The position numbers and the translations under genes were made by a program. From Chitinophaga sp. XS-30 (GTDB taxonomy: Bacteria; Bacteroidota; Bacteroidia; Chitinophagales; Chitinophagaceae), in assembly GCF_008086345.1 (NCBI RefSeq), contig NZ_CP043006.1:2788032-2852031 (forward strand): 64,000 bases of DNA, in the 5' to 3' direction. The stretch's first letter is position 1, and each line of letters opens with the position of its first letter. The notes below the pieces were generated by a model. The model searched no databases. It was not told the DNA's origin and saw nothing but the letters and a program-made list of their open reading frames with translations. Positions 8,547 through 17,565 of the stretch are shown piece after piece.

Positions 8547-10229
8547 ATGGAAAATAATTTTGATGCAATAGTTATAGGGTCCGGCATCAGTGGCGGATGG
8601 GCGGCCAAAGAGCTGACCGGAAAAGGGTTGAAAACGTTGATGGTGGAAAGAGGCCGGGATGTAAAACATCTGAAGGATTATCCCACCACCAATCTGCAGC
8701 CCTGGGAGCTGGAACACCGCGGGAGGGTTACTGCCGAAATAAAAGCGGAGAACCCGGTTGTTTCCCGTTGTTATGCTTTTAAAGAAGATGCGCAGCATTT
8801 TTTTGTGAAAGACAAGGAACATCCTTATCTCAGCGAAAAGCCGTTTGACTGGATACGCGGTTACCAGGTGGGCGGCAAATCCCTGCTCTGGGCCAGGCAA
8901 ACGCAGCGCTGGAGCGATTTTGATTTTGAAGGCCCGGCAAGGGACGGCTTTGCGGTAGACTGGCCTATCCGGTACAAGGATATCGCGCCCTGGTACAGCT
9001 ACGTGGAAAAGTTCGCGGGCATTTCCGGCAATCGCGATGGCATTCCGCAACTGCCTGATGGAGAGTTTCTGCCGCCGATGGAAATGACCTGCATCGAGAA
9101 CCATTTCCGGGAAAAATTGTCGGCAGACTATAAAGACCGGCAACTCATCATCGGGCGTTGCGCGCATATCACCCGTGCAGAGCCGATCCATAAGGAACAG
9201 GGAAGGGTGAATTGCCAGCATCGCGACCTGTGCCGGCGCGGTTGTCCGTTCGGTGGATATTTCAGCAGCAATTCCTCTACCATTCCCTGGGCGGAAAAGA
9301 CCGGCAACCTCACCATGCTCACAGATTCCGTGGTGCATTCCATTATATACGACGAGAAAAAAGGCCGCGCTACCGGCGTGAATGTGGTAGATGCCAAAAC
9401 AAAGCAGATGACTCCCTATTACGCCAGGGTGATCTTTGTGAACGCCGCGGCGATCAATACCAATCTTTTGCTGCTGAACTCCGTTTCCAGCCGTTTCCCG
9501 CAGGGACTGGGCAATGATAACGGGCTGATGGGCAAATACGTGGCTTTCCATAATTACCGCGGCAGGGTGTCCGCCGAATTTGACGGTCTGCAGGAATATA
9601 CCACGGACGGCAGAAGGCCCAACTCCACCTACATGCCGCGTTTCCGCAACGTACACCGGCAGGAAACGGATTTTTTACGGGGATATGCGGTGGGCATCAG
9701 CGGCCACCGTTCCGGCATCGGCGCGCAGGGATGGGGCGAAAGCCTGAAGGAGCAACTGCTGCATCCGAAAGAAGGCATCTGGCGGATCGGAGGGCATATG
9801 ATGGGAGAAACCATTCCCAAGGCATCCAATTTCGTTAGCCTGGATAAAGAACGGAAAGACGAATGGGGCATGCCGCTGATCAATTTCTCCATCGATTATG
9901 ATGATAATGATGAAAAGATGCTGGAAGACTTCTTCGGGCAGATGAAGGAGATGTTTTCGAAGGCCGGGTTTACCAATATCCGGACAACGGATTCGAAACA
10001 GGCGCCGGGGCTGGACATTCACGAGATGGGCGGCGTGCGCATGGGGAACGATCCCCGCACTTCGCTGCTGAACAAATGGAACCAGCTGCACGCCTGCAAA
10101 AACGTATTTGTAACAGACGGCGCCTGTATGACCTCTACCGGCACACAGAACCCGTCCCTCACCTATATGGCGTTAACAGCAAGGGCATGCGACCATGCGG
10201 TGAGCGAACTGAAGAAAGGGGAACTTTAA
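8547..10229 (+). CDS. GMC family FAD-dependent oxidoreductase (gluconate/sugar dehydrogenase large subunit type)
   Basis: A 560-residue flavoprotein. The N-terminus MENNFDAIVIGSGISGGWAA holds the FAD-binding GxGxxG motif. RGYQVGGKSLLWARQTQRWS is the second GMC signature region, and the C-terminal part has GLDIHEMGGVRMG and a TSTGTQNPSLTYMALTARA ending, the region that holds the active-site His/Asn pair in the family. Members oxidise sugars or polyols; in this group the product is a keto-sugar or keto-acid. The frame extends upstream to an ATG at 8511 inside the previous gene, but the start at 8547 gives the normal N-terminus right before the FAD motif. It forms a two-gene operon with the small subunit and ends at a strong terminator. 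Substrate not determined. Confidence 0.9.
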   Translation: MENNFDAIVIGSGISGGWAAKELTGKGLKTLMVERGRDVKHLKDYPTTNLQPWELEHRGRVTAEIKAENPVVSRCYAFKEDAQHFFVKDKEHPYLSEKPFDWIRGYQVGGKSLLWARQTQRWSDFDFEGPARDGFAVDWPIRYKDIAPWYSYVEKFAGISGNRDGIPQLPDGEFLPPMEMTCIENHFREKLSADYKDRQLIIGRCAHITRAEPIHKEQGRVNCQHRDLCRRGCPFGGYFSSNSSTIPWAEKTGNLTMLTDSVVHSIIYDEKKGRATGVNVVDAKTKQMTPYYARVIFVNAAAINTNLLLLNSVSSRFPQGLGNDNGLMGKYVAFHNYRGRVSAEFDGLQEYTTDGRRPNSTYMPRFRNVHRQETDFLRGYAVGISGHRSGIGAQGWGESLKEQLLHPKEGIWRIGGHMMGETIPKASNFVSLDKERKDEWGMPLINFSIDYDDNDEKMLEDFFGQMKEMFSKAGFTNIRTTDSKQAPGLDIHEMGGVRMGNDPRTSLLNKWNQLHACKNVFVTDGACMTSTGTQNPSLTYMALTARACDHAVSELKKGEL

Positions 10230-10232
10230 ACA

Positions 10233-10269
10233 CCTGCGGGTCATTTTGATGGTCCCGCGGGCTTTTTTT
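10233..10269 (+). terminator. Rho-independent terminator after the GMC oxidoreductase gene
   Basis: Stem CCTGCGGG (10233-10240) pairs with CCCGCGGG (10254-10261) with one G-T pair and a 13-base loop, then a run of seven T (10263-10269). It lies 4 bases after the stop codon. Confidence 0.85.
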
Positions 10270-10302
10270 CAGGCGCTTTCAACATTCAGCCTGTTTTTTT
10301 CT

Positions 10303-10310
10303 TACTTTTA
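10303..10310 (+). promoter_or_regulatory. Possible promoter -7 box of the sigma factor gene
   Basis: TACTTTTA resembles the Bacteroidota -7 consensus TAnnTTTG with the last base changed. It lies 55 bases before the sigma factor start. No clear -33 TTTG partner is visible. The same octamer occurs before the catabolic operon at 52.3 kb. Confidence 0.35.
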
Positions 10311-10364
10311 TTGTACCCGGGAAAATAACCAGAATCAACGGAGAAGGCAACCGTCCATTCGGAT

Positions 10365-10961
10365 ATGCACAACCATCCACATAGTGAAAAAGAACTGCTG
10401 AGCCAGATTGCCATGGGTAACCAGGATGCATACCTGGTACTCTTCGAGCAATATTGGGATACCGTGTTTTCCGCAGCCCTGTTGCTGACGAAATCGCCTG
10501 AGCTGGCGGAAGACATCGCGCAGGATGTGTTTACCATGATCTGGGAAAAACGGGCGCAGCTGCCGGCCGTGGAAAAGCTGGAATCCTTTCTTTTTATCAC
10601 CGCCCGGAATATGATCTACAGCCGTCTGCGCAAACTCGCCTCGCAGGAAACCTACCGGCAATACATCAGGGCTTATTTCAGTGAAACTGCCGTTACCGGC
10701 GCGGATGAACAGACGGAATTACGGGAACTGGAACGAATGATCCAGCGCGCCATTCTCCGCCTGCCCTCACAACAGCAGAAAGCTTTCCGCCTCAGCCGTT
10801 TCGAAGGGATGCGGCATGAAGAGATCGCTGCTACCATGGGTGTTTCCAGGATCACCATCAAAAGTTATATCGTACAGGCGCTGGCTACCCTGAGAAAGGC
10901 GCTGGCGAACTATCCTTCCTCTGCCGTTACGGCGCTCTTTTTTCTGCAACGTTTTTTTTAA
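10365..10961 (+). CDS. ECF RNA polymerase sigma factor (SusC/FecR-associated type)
   Basis: This 198-residue sigma-70 family protein has region 2 at about residues 20-85 (DAYLVLFEQYWDTVF, then AEDIAQDVFTMIWEKR) and region 4 at about residues 125-185 (LPSQQQKAFRLSRFEGM, HEEIAATMGVSRITIKSYIVQAL). Such factors recruit RNA polymerase to SusCD-type uptake loci and are held by FecR-type anti-sigma factors until the outer-membrane receptor signals. The matching FecR gene is at 12.7 kb and the receptor with a signalling domain at 14.2 kb, with an inverted sulfatase gene in between. The usual sigma-FecR adjacency is therefore interrupted, but the set is otherwise complete. Confidence 0.92.
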   Translation: MHNHPHSEKELLSQIAMGNQDAYLVLFEQYWDTVFSAALLLTKSPELAEDIAQDVFTMIWEKRAQLPAVEKLESFLFITARNMIYSRLRKLASQETYRQYIRAYFSETAVTGADEQTELRELERMIQRAILRLPSQQQKAFRLSRFEGMRHEEIAATMGVSRITIKSYIVQALATLRKALANYPSSAVTALFFLQRFF

Positions 10962-10980
10962 GCGGTCCGCTGGCTGATGG

Positions 10981-11085
10981 CAGCGCCCGGTAAGTGCTGT
11001 TTCTGCCTGGCGAATGCCCCCTGATACTGTTTCTTCCCAGGGAATGCCCCTGATGCTATTCTTCCCGGAGAGCGTCCCTGATGCG
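10981..11085. repeat. Degenerate ~30-bp tandem repeat, three to four units
   Basis: Between the sigma factor and the sulfatase stop, related units follow one another: GCGCCCGGTAAGTGCTGTTT, then ATGCCCCCTGATACTGTTTC, then ATGCCCCTGATGCTATTC, then GCGTCCCTGATGCGATC, with TCTTCCC or TTCTGCC between. The spacing is 28-31 bases. The middle two units are closest to each other. It lies between convergent genes and has no coding sense. Confidence 0.5.
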
Positions 11086-11086
11086 A

Positions 11087-12514
11087 TCAGGAATCCAGCG
11101 CCGGGAACGACGGATTGGGACGATGCGCTTCCTGCATCAGTTTCCGCATTTTTTCCACAATATCCGGATGTTGCTCCGCCAGGTTGTTTTGCTCTCCCGG
11201 ATCGGTATCCAGCCGGTACAGCTCCACAGGTCCGTCAGGATTTTTACGCACATCCAGCTGCACGGCCTTCCAATCGCCCATCCTTACCGCACGCCTGCCG
11301 CCTTTTTCATGAAATTCCCAATAGAGGTACGCATGTTGCTGCTGGCTGCCCTTGCCGGTGATGGCCGGTAAAAAGGAAATGCCATCCGTTTGCGCCGGTG
11401 TTTCCAGGCCGGCCAGTTCTGCCAATGTGGGCATCAGGTCCCAGAAGGCCCCGGCATGGGTGGAGATGGCGCCGGCTTTGACCTTCCCGGGCCAGCTGAC
11501 GATCATAGGGGTGCGGATGCCGCCTTCATAAACATCCCGTTTTACACCGCGGAAGGGGCCGCTGCTCTGGAAAAATTCCGGTTCGTTGCCGCCTTCCTCA
11601 TGGGGACCGTTATCGCTGGCGAATATTACAACGGTATTGCTGTCCAGCCCCAGTTCCCGCAGCCGGTTCAGCACCTGGCCGGCATAAACGTCCAGCCGGG
11701 TGACCATGGCCGCATATGCCGCATGAGGATATGCCTGCGGAGCATAGCCTTTGCCATTCCATTTCGCAGGCACGGACTTCGGCTGTTCCTGGAATATCCG
11801 TTTGTAGTTTTCGAAAGTGCTGTCGTCTGCCGGCAGCTGAAGTGCCGCGTGGGGCAGGGTATAGGGCAGGAAGAGGAAAAAAGGCCCGTCCCTGTGCGCA
11901 TCGAGGAATGCCAGCGCGTGGTCTTGTATCTCCTGCGCCGCATATACGGAAAAGCTGTCCGTTGTATTCGGCAGGTCTATACGCCGGTCGTTATGCCAGA
12001 GATGGTCCGGAAAGAAGTTGTGCGACTGGCGCTGGCAGTTATAGCCGAAAAACTCGTCGAAGCCCCGCTTTACCGGATCCCCTTCAGAGCCGACGGGCCC
12101 CAGTCCCCATTTGCCGAACGCCCCGGTGGCATACCCGGCATTTTGCAGCAGGGTGGCAATGGTAGTTACGCTGTCCGGCAAAGGCCACTGACCTTCCGGA
12201 TCTATTTCCCGGTTCCCGCGGATGGGCGTGTGGCCGGTATGCTGCCCGGTCATCAGGGACGAACGGGAGGGAGCACAGACGGTGCTGCCGGCATAGAAAT
12301 GCGTCAGGCGCATGCCGCGGCCCGCCAGGCTGTCCAGATGCGGCGTACGGATCTTTTGCTGCCCGAAGCAGCCGAGGTCCCCATACCCCAGGTCATCCGC
12401 GAGGATGAATACGATATTCGGTTTTGCAGGAGCTGTTTTCTTTTCCTGCTGCGCTGCACAGGAGATTACTGACAGGCAGCATAATACAAGGCATGACCGG
12501 TAAATTCTTCTCAT
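11087..12514 (-). CDS. Arylsulfatase-type sulfatase, exported lipoprotein
   Basis: A 475-residue sulfatase of the alkaline phosphatase superfamily. The signal ends in a lipobox-like LSVISC. The metal-binding start is IVFILADDLGYGDLG. The C-x-P-S-R signature is CAPSRSSLMTG, with Cys80 the residue that an anaerobic-type or FGE maturase turns into formylglycine. Further on come VVIFASDNGPH and VSWPGK, then a C-terminal subdomain with YRLDTDPGEQNNLA. It should remove sulfate esters from a glycan or small aryl sulfate. The start at 12514 is preferred over the ATG at 12553 because the signal peptide begins there. It lies inverted between the sigma factor and FecR genes of a Sus-type locus, which suggests that the imported glycan is sulfated; no maturase is in the window. 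Confidence 0.92.
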   Translation of the reverse strand: MRRIYRSCLVLCCLSVISCAAQQEKKTAPAKPNIVFILADDLGYGDLGCFGQQKIRTPHLDSLAGRGMRLTHFYAGSTVCAPSRSSLMTGQHTGHTPIRGNREIDPEGQWPLPDSVTTIATLLQNAGYATGAFGKWGLGPVGSEGDPVKRGFDEFFGYNCQRQSHNFFPDHLWHNDRRIDLPNTTDSFSVYAAQEIQDHALAFLDAHRDGPFFLFLPYTLPHAALQLPADDSTFENYKRIFQEQPKSVPAKWNGKGYAPQAYPHAAYAAMVTRLDVYAGQVLNRLRELGLDSNTVVIFASDNGPHEEGGNEPEFFQSSGPFRGVKRDVYEGGIRTPMIVSWPGKVKAGAISTHAGAFWDLMPTLAELAGLETPAQTDGISFLPAITGKGSQQQHAYLYWEFHEKGGRRAVRMGDWKAVQLDVRKNPDGPVELYRLDTDPGEQNNLAEQHPDIVEKMRKLMQEAHRPNPSFPALDS

Positions 12515-12730
12515 GATAATCTGATCTGTGTTCGAAATATAAGAAGGGTACATGGGTTTTCCTGCACTCTCCTGTAAAAAATCAGGAAATCGGCTTCGAT
12601 GGCCTGATCCGGCCGGGTCGAAGATATTTTGCCGCCGAATGATCTGTATGTTAAATTTTTTTTGAAAGAAACACCTCCCTTTTACGCCATTAAACGTCTT
12701 TAATCACGGGATACCCTAATTTTTACTTTT

Positions 12731-13906
12731 ATGATGGATGACAAAGCGCTTGCTGCACTGATCAATAAATACCTGGCGGAAGACCTTAGCCGGGAGGAGG
12801 CGGAGTCTCTGCTGGACTCCCTTTCCGGAGGGCAGGCGCAGGAGCAATGGGAGGCATCCCTGACCACGCTGCTGCAGAACAGGGCTGCCCACGGCCTGTC
12901 TGACCCTGCACGGATGCGGGCGGCATTTCATGCCATCATGGAGAACAACCGGGCAAAAGAAGCACGTATATATAGAAAGTGGTGGAGGGCCGCCGCAGCC
13001 GCGCTGGTGATAGGGCTGGCCACGGGAGCTGCCTTCCTGTTGTATGACCGGCAGGAGAAAATGCCGCTGATTGCAGAAGATCCGAAGCCGCTGCACCATG
13101 TAGTACCGGGTGGCAACAAGGCCATGCTCACATTGGCCGATGGCAGCCAGATCACGCTGGATAGCGCCGGCAATGGCGCCATCGCCAGCCAGGGCAACAT
13201 GCAGGTGATCAAGCTGAACAACGGGCAGCTGGCCTATAATGCACTGAATGGCGCCAAAGACGCCCGGCTGACCAGTTATAATACCCTGTCCACCCCGCGC
13301 GGAGGGCAGTTCCAGATCATCCTGCCGGATGGTACGAAGGTCTGGCTGAACGCCGCATCATCACTCCGGTATCCCACCTCCTTTGCGGGAAAGGACAGGA
13401 AGGTGCAGCTGACCGGCGAAGCCTATTTTGAAGTAGCCAAAATGAACGGCATGCCGTTTTCCGTTGGCGTGAAAGATATGGAAGTACAGGTGCTTGGCAC
13501 ACATTTCAACGTGATGGCTTACCACGACGAAGCCTCCATCCGCACAACCCTGCTGGAGGGAGCCGTGCGGATCAGTCATCACGCGCAGCTGACAGACCTG
13601 CACCCCGGTCAGCAGGCCAGGCTCCAGGCCTCCGGCGAAATGCGGGTGCTCGATGATGTGGATGTGGAAGAAACCGTAGCCTGGAAGAACGGGTATTTCC
13701 AGTTCAACCGGGAATCCATCGCCGGCGTGATGCGGCAGATATCCCGGTGGTACGATGCCGATATCGCTTATGAAGGGAAGCTGCCTGAAAGGGAATTTGG
13801 CGGCAAGATCGCGCGGAACAGCAGCATCGATGATGTACTGAAGATACTCGAGCTGAGCAATGTGCATTTCCGGGTGGAAGGGAAAAAGATCGTTGTGATG
13901 CCGTAA
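12731..13906 (+). CDS. FecR family anti-sigma factor
   Basis: This 391-residue protein has a cytoplasmic N-terminal region of about 80 residues (ALAALINKYLAEDLSREEAE), one membrane helix at about residues 86-104 (AAAAALVIGLATGAAFLLY) and a periplasmic FecR domain with LSTPRGGQFQIILPDGTKVW, LTGEAYFEVAK and VQVLGTHFNVMAY. A C-terminal DUF4974 domain follows (MRQISRWYDADIAYEG, DDVLKILELSNVHF). It receives the signal from the receptor with an STN domain downstream and controls the ECF sigma factor at 10.4 kb. The start may be this ATG or the one at 12734. SusC follows after 250 bases. Confidence 0.93.
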   Translation: MMDDKALAALINKYLAEDLSREEAESLLDSLSGGQAQEQWEASLTTLLQNRAAHGLSDPARMRAAFHAIMENNRAKEARIYRKWWRAAAAALVIGLATGAAFLLYDRQEKMPLIAEDPKPLHHVVPGGNKAMLTLADGSQITLDSAGNGAIASQGNMQVIKLNNGQLAYNALNGAKDARLTSYNTLSTPRGGQFQIILPDGTKVWLNAASSLRYPTSFAGKDRKVQLTGEAYFEVAKMNGMPFSVGVKDMEVQVLGTHFNVMAYHDEASIRTTLLEGAVRISHHAQLTDLHPGQQARLQASGEMRVLDDVDVEETVAWKNGYFQFNRESIAGVMRQISRWYDADIAYEGKLPEREFGGKIARNSSIDDVLKILELSNVHFRVEGKKIVVMP

Positions 13907-14156
13907 AATACTGACCAGAACAATATACTGACCGACTGATAACTAATTACCAAACCTAAACAAGTACGTTATGAAAAGTAGATACGTTATGAAAATACAT
14001 TAACCACGAACCGGTTATCAGCCCAAAAAAAAGCCGGAAATGATGCGAACATTTCCGGCGGGATCGTTGGGCCATGTAAATCGTTCCACGACTACACTCC
14101 ACAACCTGGTATTACACATGCCAGGCGGGATTTTATTACCCTAACAAACCAAATTT
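13907..14156 (+). promoter_or_regulatory. Leader region of the first SusC gene with repeats, a mini-ORF and a hairpin
   Basis: The 250-base gap between FecR and SusC holds the 13-mer TACGTTATGAAAA twice (13965-13977 and 13983-13995). An 11-codon frame runs from the ATG at 13971 to TAA at 14003. A perfect 10-bp stem GCCGGAAATG/CATTTCCGGC lies at 14033-14042 and 14050-14059. The stem is preceded by eight A, so it has terminator form only on the minus strand, where no gene needs one. A leader-peptide or attenuator role for SusC is possible but unproven. Confidence 0.45.
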
Positions 14157-17100
14157 ATGATTTTTAGTTCTATTTGTACGCGGTTATATCCAAAACGGCG
14201 ACTGATTGCAAAAATGCTGCTTGTTATGAAACTTTCTGCCATCATCTTGTTATCAGCATGTCTACAGGTAAGTGCAAAAGGCTATTCCCAGCGCGTTACC
14301 CTGTCAGAAAGGAATGCATCGCTTGAAAAAGTGTTCCGGTACATCGAGAAACAAACGGGGTATGTGTTCTTCTTTGACCAGCAGTTGCTGGACCAGGCAA
14401 AGAAAGTGACCGTTACGCTCAAACGCTCCTCCCTGGAGCATGCGCTGGAGGCCGCATTATCCGATCAGCCTTTTTCCTATACCATCGTTGGAAAAAATAT
14501 TGTGATCCGGAAGAAAGAACGTTCCGCTGTTGCTCCCTGGATCATTGACCAGCCTGCTTCGCCGCCGGTAGAGGTCAGGGGGAAAGTAATGGACCAGGAT
14601 GGTACAGCCTTGCCCGGTGCTTCTGTGGCGGTCAAAGGTACCACTACCGGTACGGTAACGGATGTCAACGGTTTCTTCAAGCTGGATGTGCCGGCAGGCA
14701 CTGTGCTCGTGATTTCCTATATCGGCCAGAAATCGCAGGAGATCACGGTAAAGGATGAGCAGGAAGTGCTGAATATCGTGATGGAGCCGCAGGCCAGCAG
14801 CCGGGAGGAAATTGTGGTGATCGGCTACGGTACCGCAAAGAAAAGCGATCTCACCGGCGCCATCTCCCAGGTGAAATCAAAGGAAATCACCGCTTTCCCC
14901 ACCACCAACGTGATGCAGGCGCTGAACGGCAGGGCCGCAGGTGTACGTGTTATGCAGAATAACGGTGCGCCGGGCGGCAGCATCAGCGTGCGTATCCGCG
15001 GTACGAACTCCATCCTTGGCGGAAATGAGCCATTATATGTGATCGATGGTTTTCCATACAACGGTAATCCCACTTTCCTGCAGAATTCAGACATCGAATC
15101 CATCGACATCCTGAAAGATGCGTCCTCCATTGCCATCTATGGTTCCAGAGGCGCGAACGGCGTGGTGATCATCACCACAAAAAGCGGCAGGAAGCAGGAC
15201 CGTACCGTTGTGGATTTTGAATCCGGTTATACCGTGCAGACCGTTTCCAGGAAAATGAAACTGATGAATGCCCGCCAATATGCGGAGCTTTATAACGAAC
15301 AGGCTGCCAATGACGGGCTGGCGCCTTATTTTACCCAGCAGGAGATCGATAGCCTGGGCATGAACAAGGGAACGGACTGGCAGGACCTGGTGATGCGGAA
15401 TGCGCCGATGTTCGTGACCAATGTTACCGTGAACGGCGGCTCCGAGAAAACAAAGTTCTCTGTCGGCGGTTCCGCTTTTCTGCAGGAGGGTATCATCCGT
15501 AACAGCGACTACAAACGTTACAACCTGAGAGGCAGCATAGAGCATGATATCAGCAAGGTATTCAGCGTGTCCTATAACGCCATCCTCACCCGGTTGAACA
15601 GCCAGCGCCAGAACTCCGGCCTCGGCAACCGCGGCAGCGACCTGATCTCCGCCATGCTGATGGCGCCGGCATCACTCTCGCCCTATATGCCGGACGGTTC
15701 TTACCGCCGGCTGACGACTGCCTATCCCTTTATTTCCAATGCGATCATCAATCCGCTGATACCCATATACGAGATATCGGACAAGATCAAGTCCGACCGG
15801 GTGTTCTCCACCGCAGCGCTTACCATCAAGCCGTTCAAAGATCTGTCTATCCGCATTTCCGGCGGTATCGACAATGTGAATGACCGCACGGACTATTATG
15901 CCAACATCGAGCCGTCCACCAATTCGGTGGGTTCCGCTTCCGTAGGCACCATGCAGTACACCAGCCTGCTTAACGAGAATGTGGCCACTTATAACAAGAC
16001 GATCAATAAACATACGTTCAACGCAACGGCAGGGTTTACCTACCAGCAGGGCATGACCACCAGGCTGGGTGGTTCTGGCAGCGGATTTCTCAGCGATATC
16101 ACGAATACCGGCAGCCTTGGCAGTGCGGATATCAAAGGCATTCCCTCTTCCGGTTATGTAAAGGACATCATCGTGTCCTACCTCGGCCGTTTGAACTATA
16201 CGTATGATGATAAATACCTGCTGACGGTGAGCTTCCGCCGTGACGGCACCTCCCGTTATTCCACCAATAATAAATGGAGCAATTTCCCTTCCGCGGCAAT
16301 CGCCTGGAGAGTGTCCAACGAACCTTTCCTGAAAGGCTCGAAAACATTGTCCGACCTGAAGATCCGTGCCAGCTACGGCGCTACGGGCAGCAATGCCGTA
16401 TCACCCTATGCTACGCTGAACCAGCTCAGCCCCGGCGGCACTATTTTCGGTGATGCCCTGTACACCACTTACGCACCAAGCACCACACTGCCCGGCGACC
16501 TGAAATGGGAAACCACTTACCAGGCGGACCTGGGTATTGACGCGGGTTTCCTGAACAACAGGCTCAGGGTAACGATGGATTATTACGACAAACGTACCCG
16601 GAACCTCCTGAACAGCGTGCAGCTGCCCGCTTCCATGGGATACCGCACCACCCTGCAGAACGTGGGAGAGATCAGGAACAGCGGTTTTGAACTGGGCGTG
16701 GACGCCAACGTGATGCAGGGCGATGTGACCTGGATGCTCGGGGGTAATATCGCTTTCAATCGCAACAAAGTACTGAAACTGTATAATGGACAGGATATTT
16801 TCGGCGCTGCCGTGTACACCGGTTCCCTGAACGATTATGTGAACCTGCTGCGTGAAGGCCAGCCGCTCGGCATTTTCTATGGTTATGTGGAAACCGGATA
16901 TACGGATAACGGTAACCTGATGTATGAGGATATTAACAAGGACGGCTCCATCAGCGCGGCGGACAAGACCTATATCGGCGATCCCAACCCGGATTTCATC
17001 TACGGCCTCAACTCCATCACTTCCTGGAAGGGATTCGAGCTGACCGTATTCATCCAGGGATCGTACGGGAATGATATCTTCAACCTGAACAAGGCGTCTA

Positions 17101-17486
17101 CACTGGACCTCGGGATGGGCCTCAACCAGCCGGAGGATCTATATCACAACCACTGGACGCCGGAGAATACCAATGCAAAATATCCCCGCATCACCCGGAC
17201 GCTTTCCGGGAACATGTCCACCCGCTTTGTAGAAGACGGTTCCTACCTGCGGTTCAAGAATATACAGTTGGCGTATAACCTGCCAACAGACAATATGAAT
17301 ATGAAATGGTTCAAAAGCGCCCAGTTATATGTGAGCGGCCAGAACCTGATCACCCTCACCAAATATTCCTGGTACGATCCGGAAGTAAATGCGTACGGCG
17401 GTTCCAATTCCATCAGGCAGGGGATTGACTACACCACCTATCCTACTTACAAATCCGTGACCGTGGGGATCAGATGCGGCTTTTGA
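14157..17486 (+). CDS. SusC-type TonB-dependent receptor with N-terminal STN signalling domain
   Basis: An outer-membrane receptor of 1109 residues. A signal peptide (ILLSACLQVSAKGYSQ, about residues 30-45) is followed by an STN domain with SLEKVFRYIEKQTGYVFFF and ALSDQPFSYTI. Then comes a carboxypeptidase-regulatory-like domain (VRGKVMDQDGTALPGASV) and a TonB box/plug region with IVVIGYGTAKKSDLTGAI, ISVRIRGTNSILGG and YGSRGANGVVIITTKSG. The remainder is the 22-strand barrel. The STN domain is the part that contacts FecR, so this receptor both imports and signals, consistent with the sigma and FecR genes upstream. The cargo is probably an oligosaccharide or related nutrient; the nearby sulfatase hints at a sulfated one. 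SusD follows 79 bases on. Confidence 0.95.
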   Translation: MIFSSICTRLYPKRRLIAKMLLVMKLSAIILLSACLQVSAKGYSQRVTLSERNASLEKVFRYIEKQTGYVFFFDQQLLDQAKKVTVTLKRSSLEHALEAALSDQPFSYTIVGKNIVIRKKERSAVAPWIIDQPASPPVEVRGKVMDQDGTALPGASVAVKGTTTGTVTDVNGFFKLDVPAGTVLVISYIGQKSQEITVKDEQEVLNIVMEPQASSREEIVVIGYGTAKKSDLTGAISQVKSKEITAFPTTNVMQALNGRAAGVRVMQNNGAPGGSISVRIRGTNSILGGNEPLYVIDGFPYNGNPTFLQNSDIESIDILKDASSIAIYGSRGANGVVIITTKSGRKQDRTVVDFESGYTVQTVSRKMKLMNARQYAELYNEQAANDGLAPYFTQQEIDSLGMNKGTDWQDLVMRNAPMFVTNVTVNGGSEKTKFSVGGSAFLQEGIIRNSDYKRYNLRGSIEHDISKVFSVSYNAILTRLNSQRQNSGLGNRGSDLISAMLMAPASLSPYMPDGSYRRLTTAYPFISNAIINPLIPIYEISDKIKSDRVFSTAALTIKPFKDLSIRISGGIDNVNDRTDYYANIEPSTNSVGSASVGTMQYTSLLNENVATYNKTINKHTFNATAGFTYQQGMTTRLGGSGSGFLSDITNTGSLGSADIKGIPSSGYVKDIIVSYLGRLNYTYDDKYLLTVSFRRDGTSRYSTNNKWSNFPSAAIAWRVSNEPFLKGSKTLSDLKIRASYGATGSNAVSPYATLNQLSPGGTIFGDALYTTYAPSTTLPGDLKWETTYQADLGIDAGFLNNRLRVTMDYYDKRTRNLLNSVQLPASMGYRTTLQNVGEIRNSGFELGVDANVMQGDVTWMLGGNIAFNRNKVLKLYNGQDIFGAAVYTGSLNDYVNLLREGQPLGIFYGYVETGYTDNGNLMYEDINKDGSISAADKTYIGDPNPDFIYGLNSITSWKGFELTVFIQGSYGNDIFNLNKASTLDLGMGLNQPEDLYHNHWTPENTNAKYPRITRTLSGNMSTRFVEDGSYLRFKNIQLAYNLPTDNMNMKWFKSAQLYVSGQNLITLTKYSWYDPEVNAYGGSNSIRQGIDYTTYPTYKSVTVGIRCGF

Positions 17487-17513
17487 TTCTTCTCTTTATG
17501 ATTGATCTTATTG

Positions 17514-17560
17514 TATGAAGCCGGCAACGGCTCCATCTGATCCGTAAAAATTAAAATATT
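17514..17560 (+). promoter_or_regulatory. Hairpin leader element before SusD, shared with the gene at 40134
   Basis: GAAGCCG (17517-17523), a GCAA tetraloop and CGGCTCC (17528-17534) form a stem with one internal A-C mismatch, extended by TA/AT pairs outside. It is followed by ATCTGATCCGTAAAAATTAA. The same stem, the same mismatch and the same downstream sequence occur before the start codon at 40134. The right arm begins 37 bases before the SusD ATG. It may be a cis-acting RNA element in the SusC-SusD gap. Confidence 0.5.
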
Positions 17561-17565
17561 AACAG

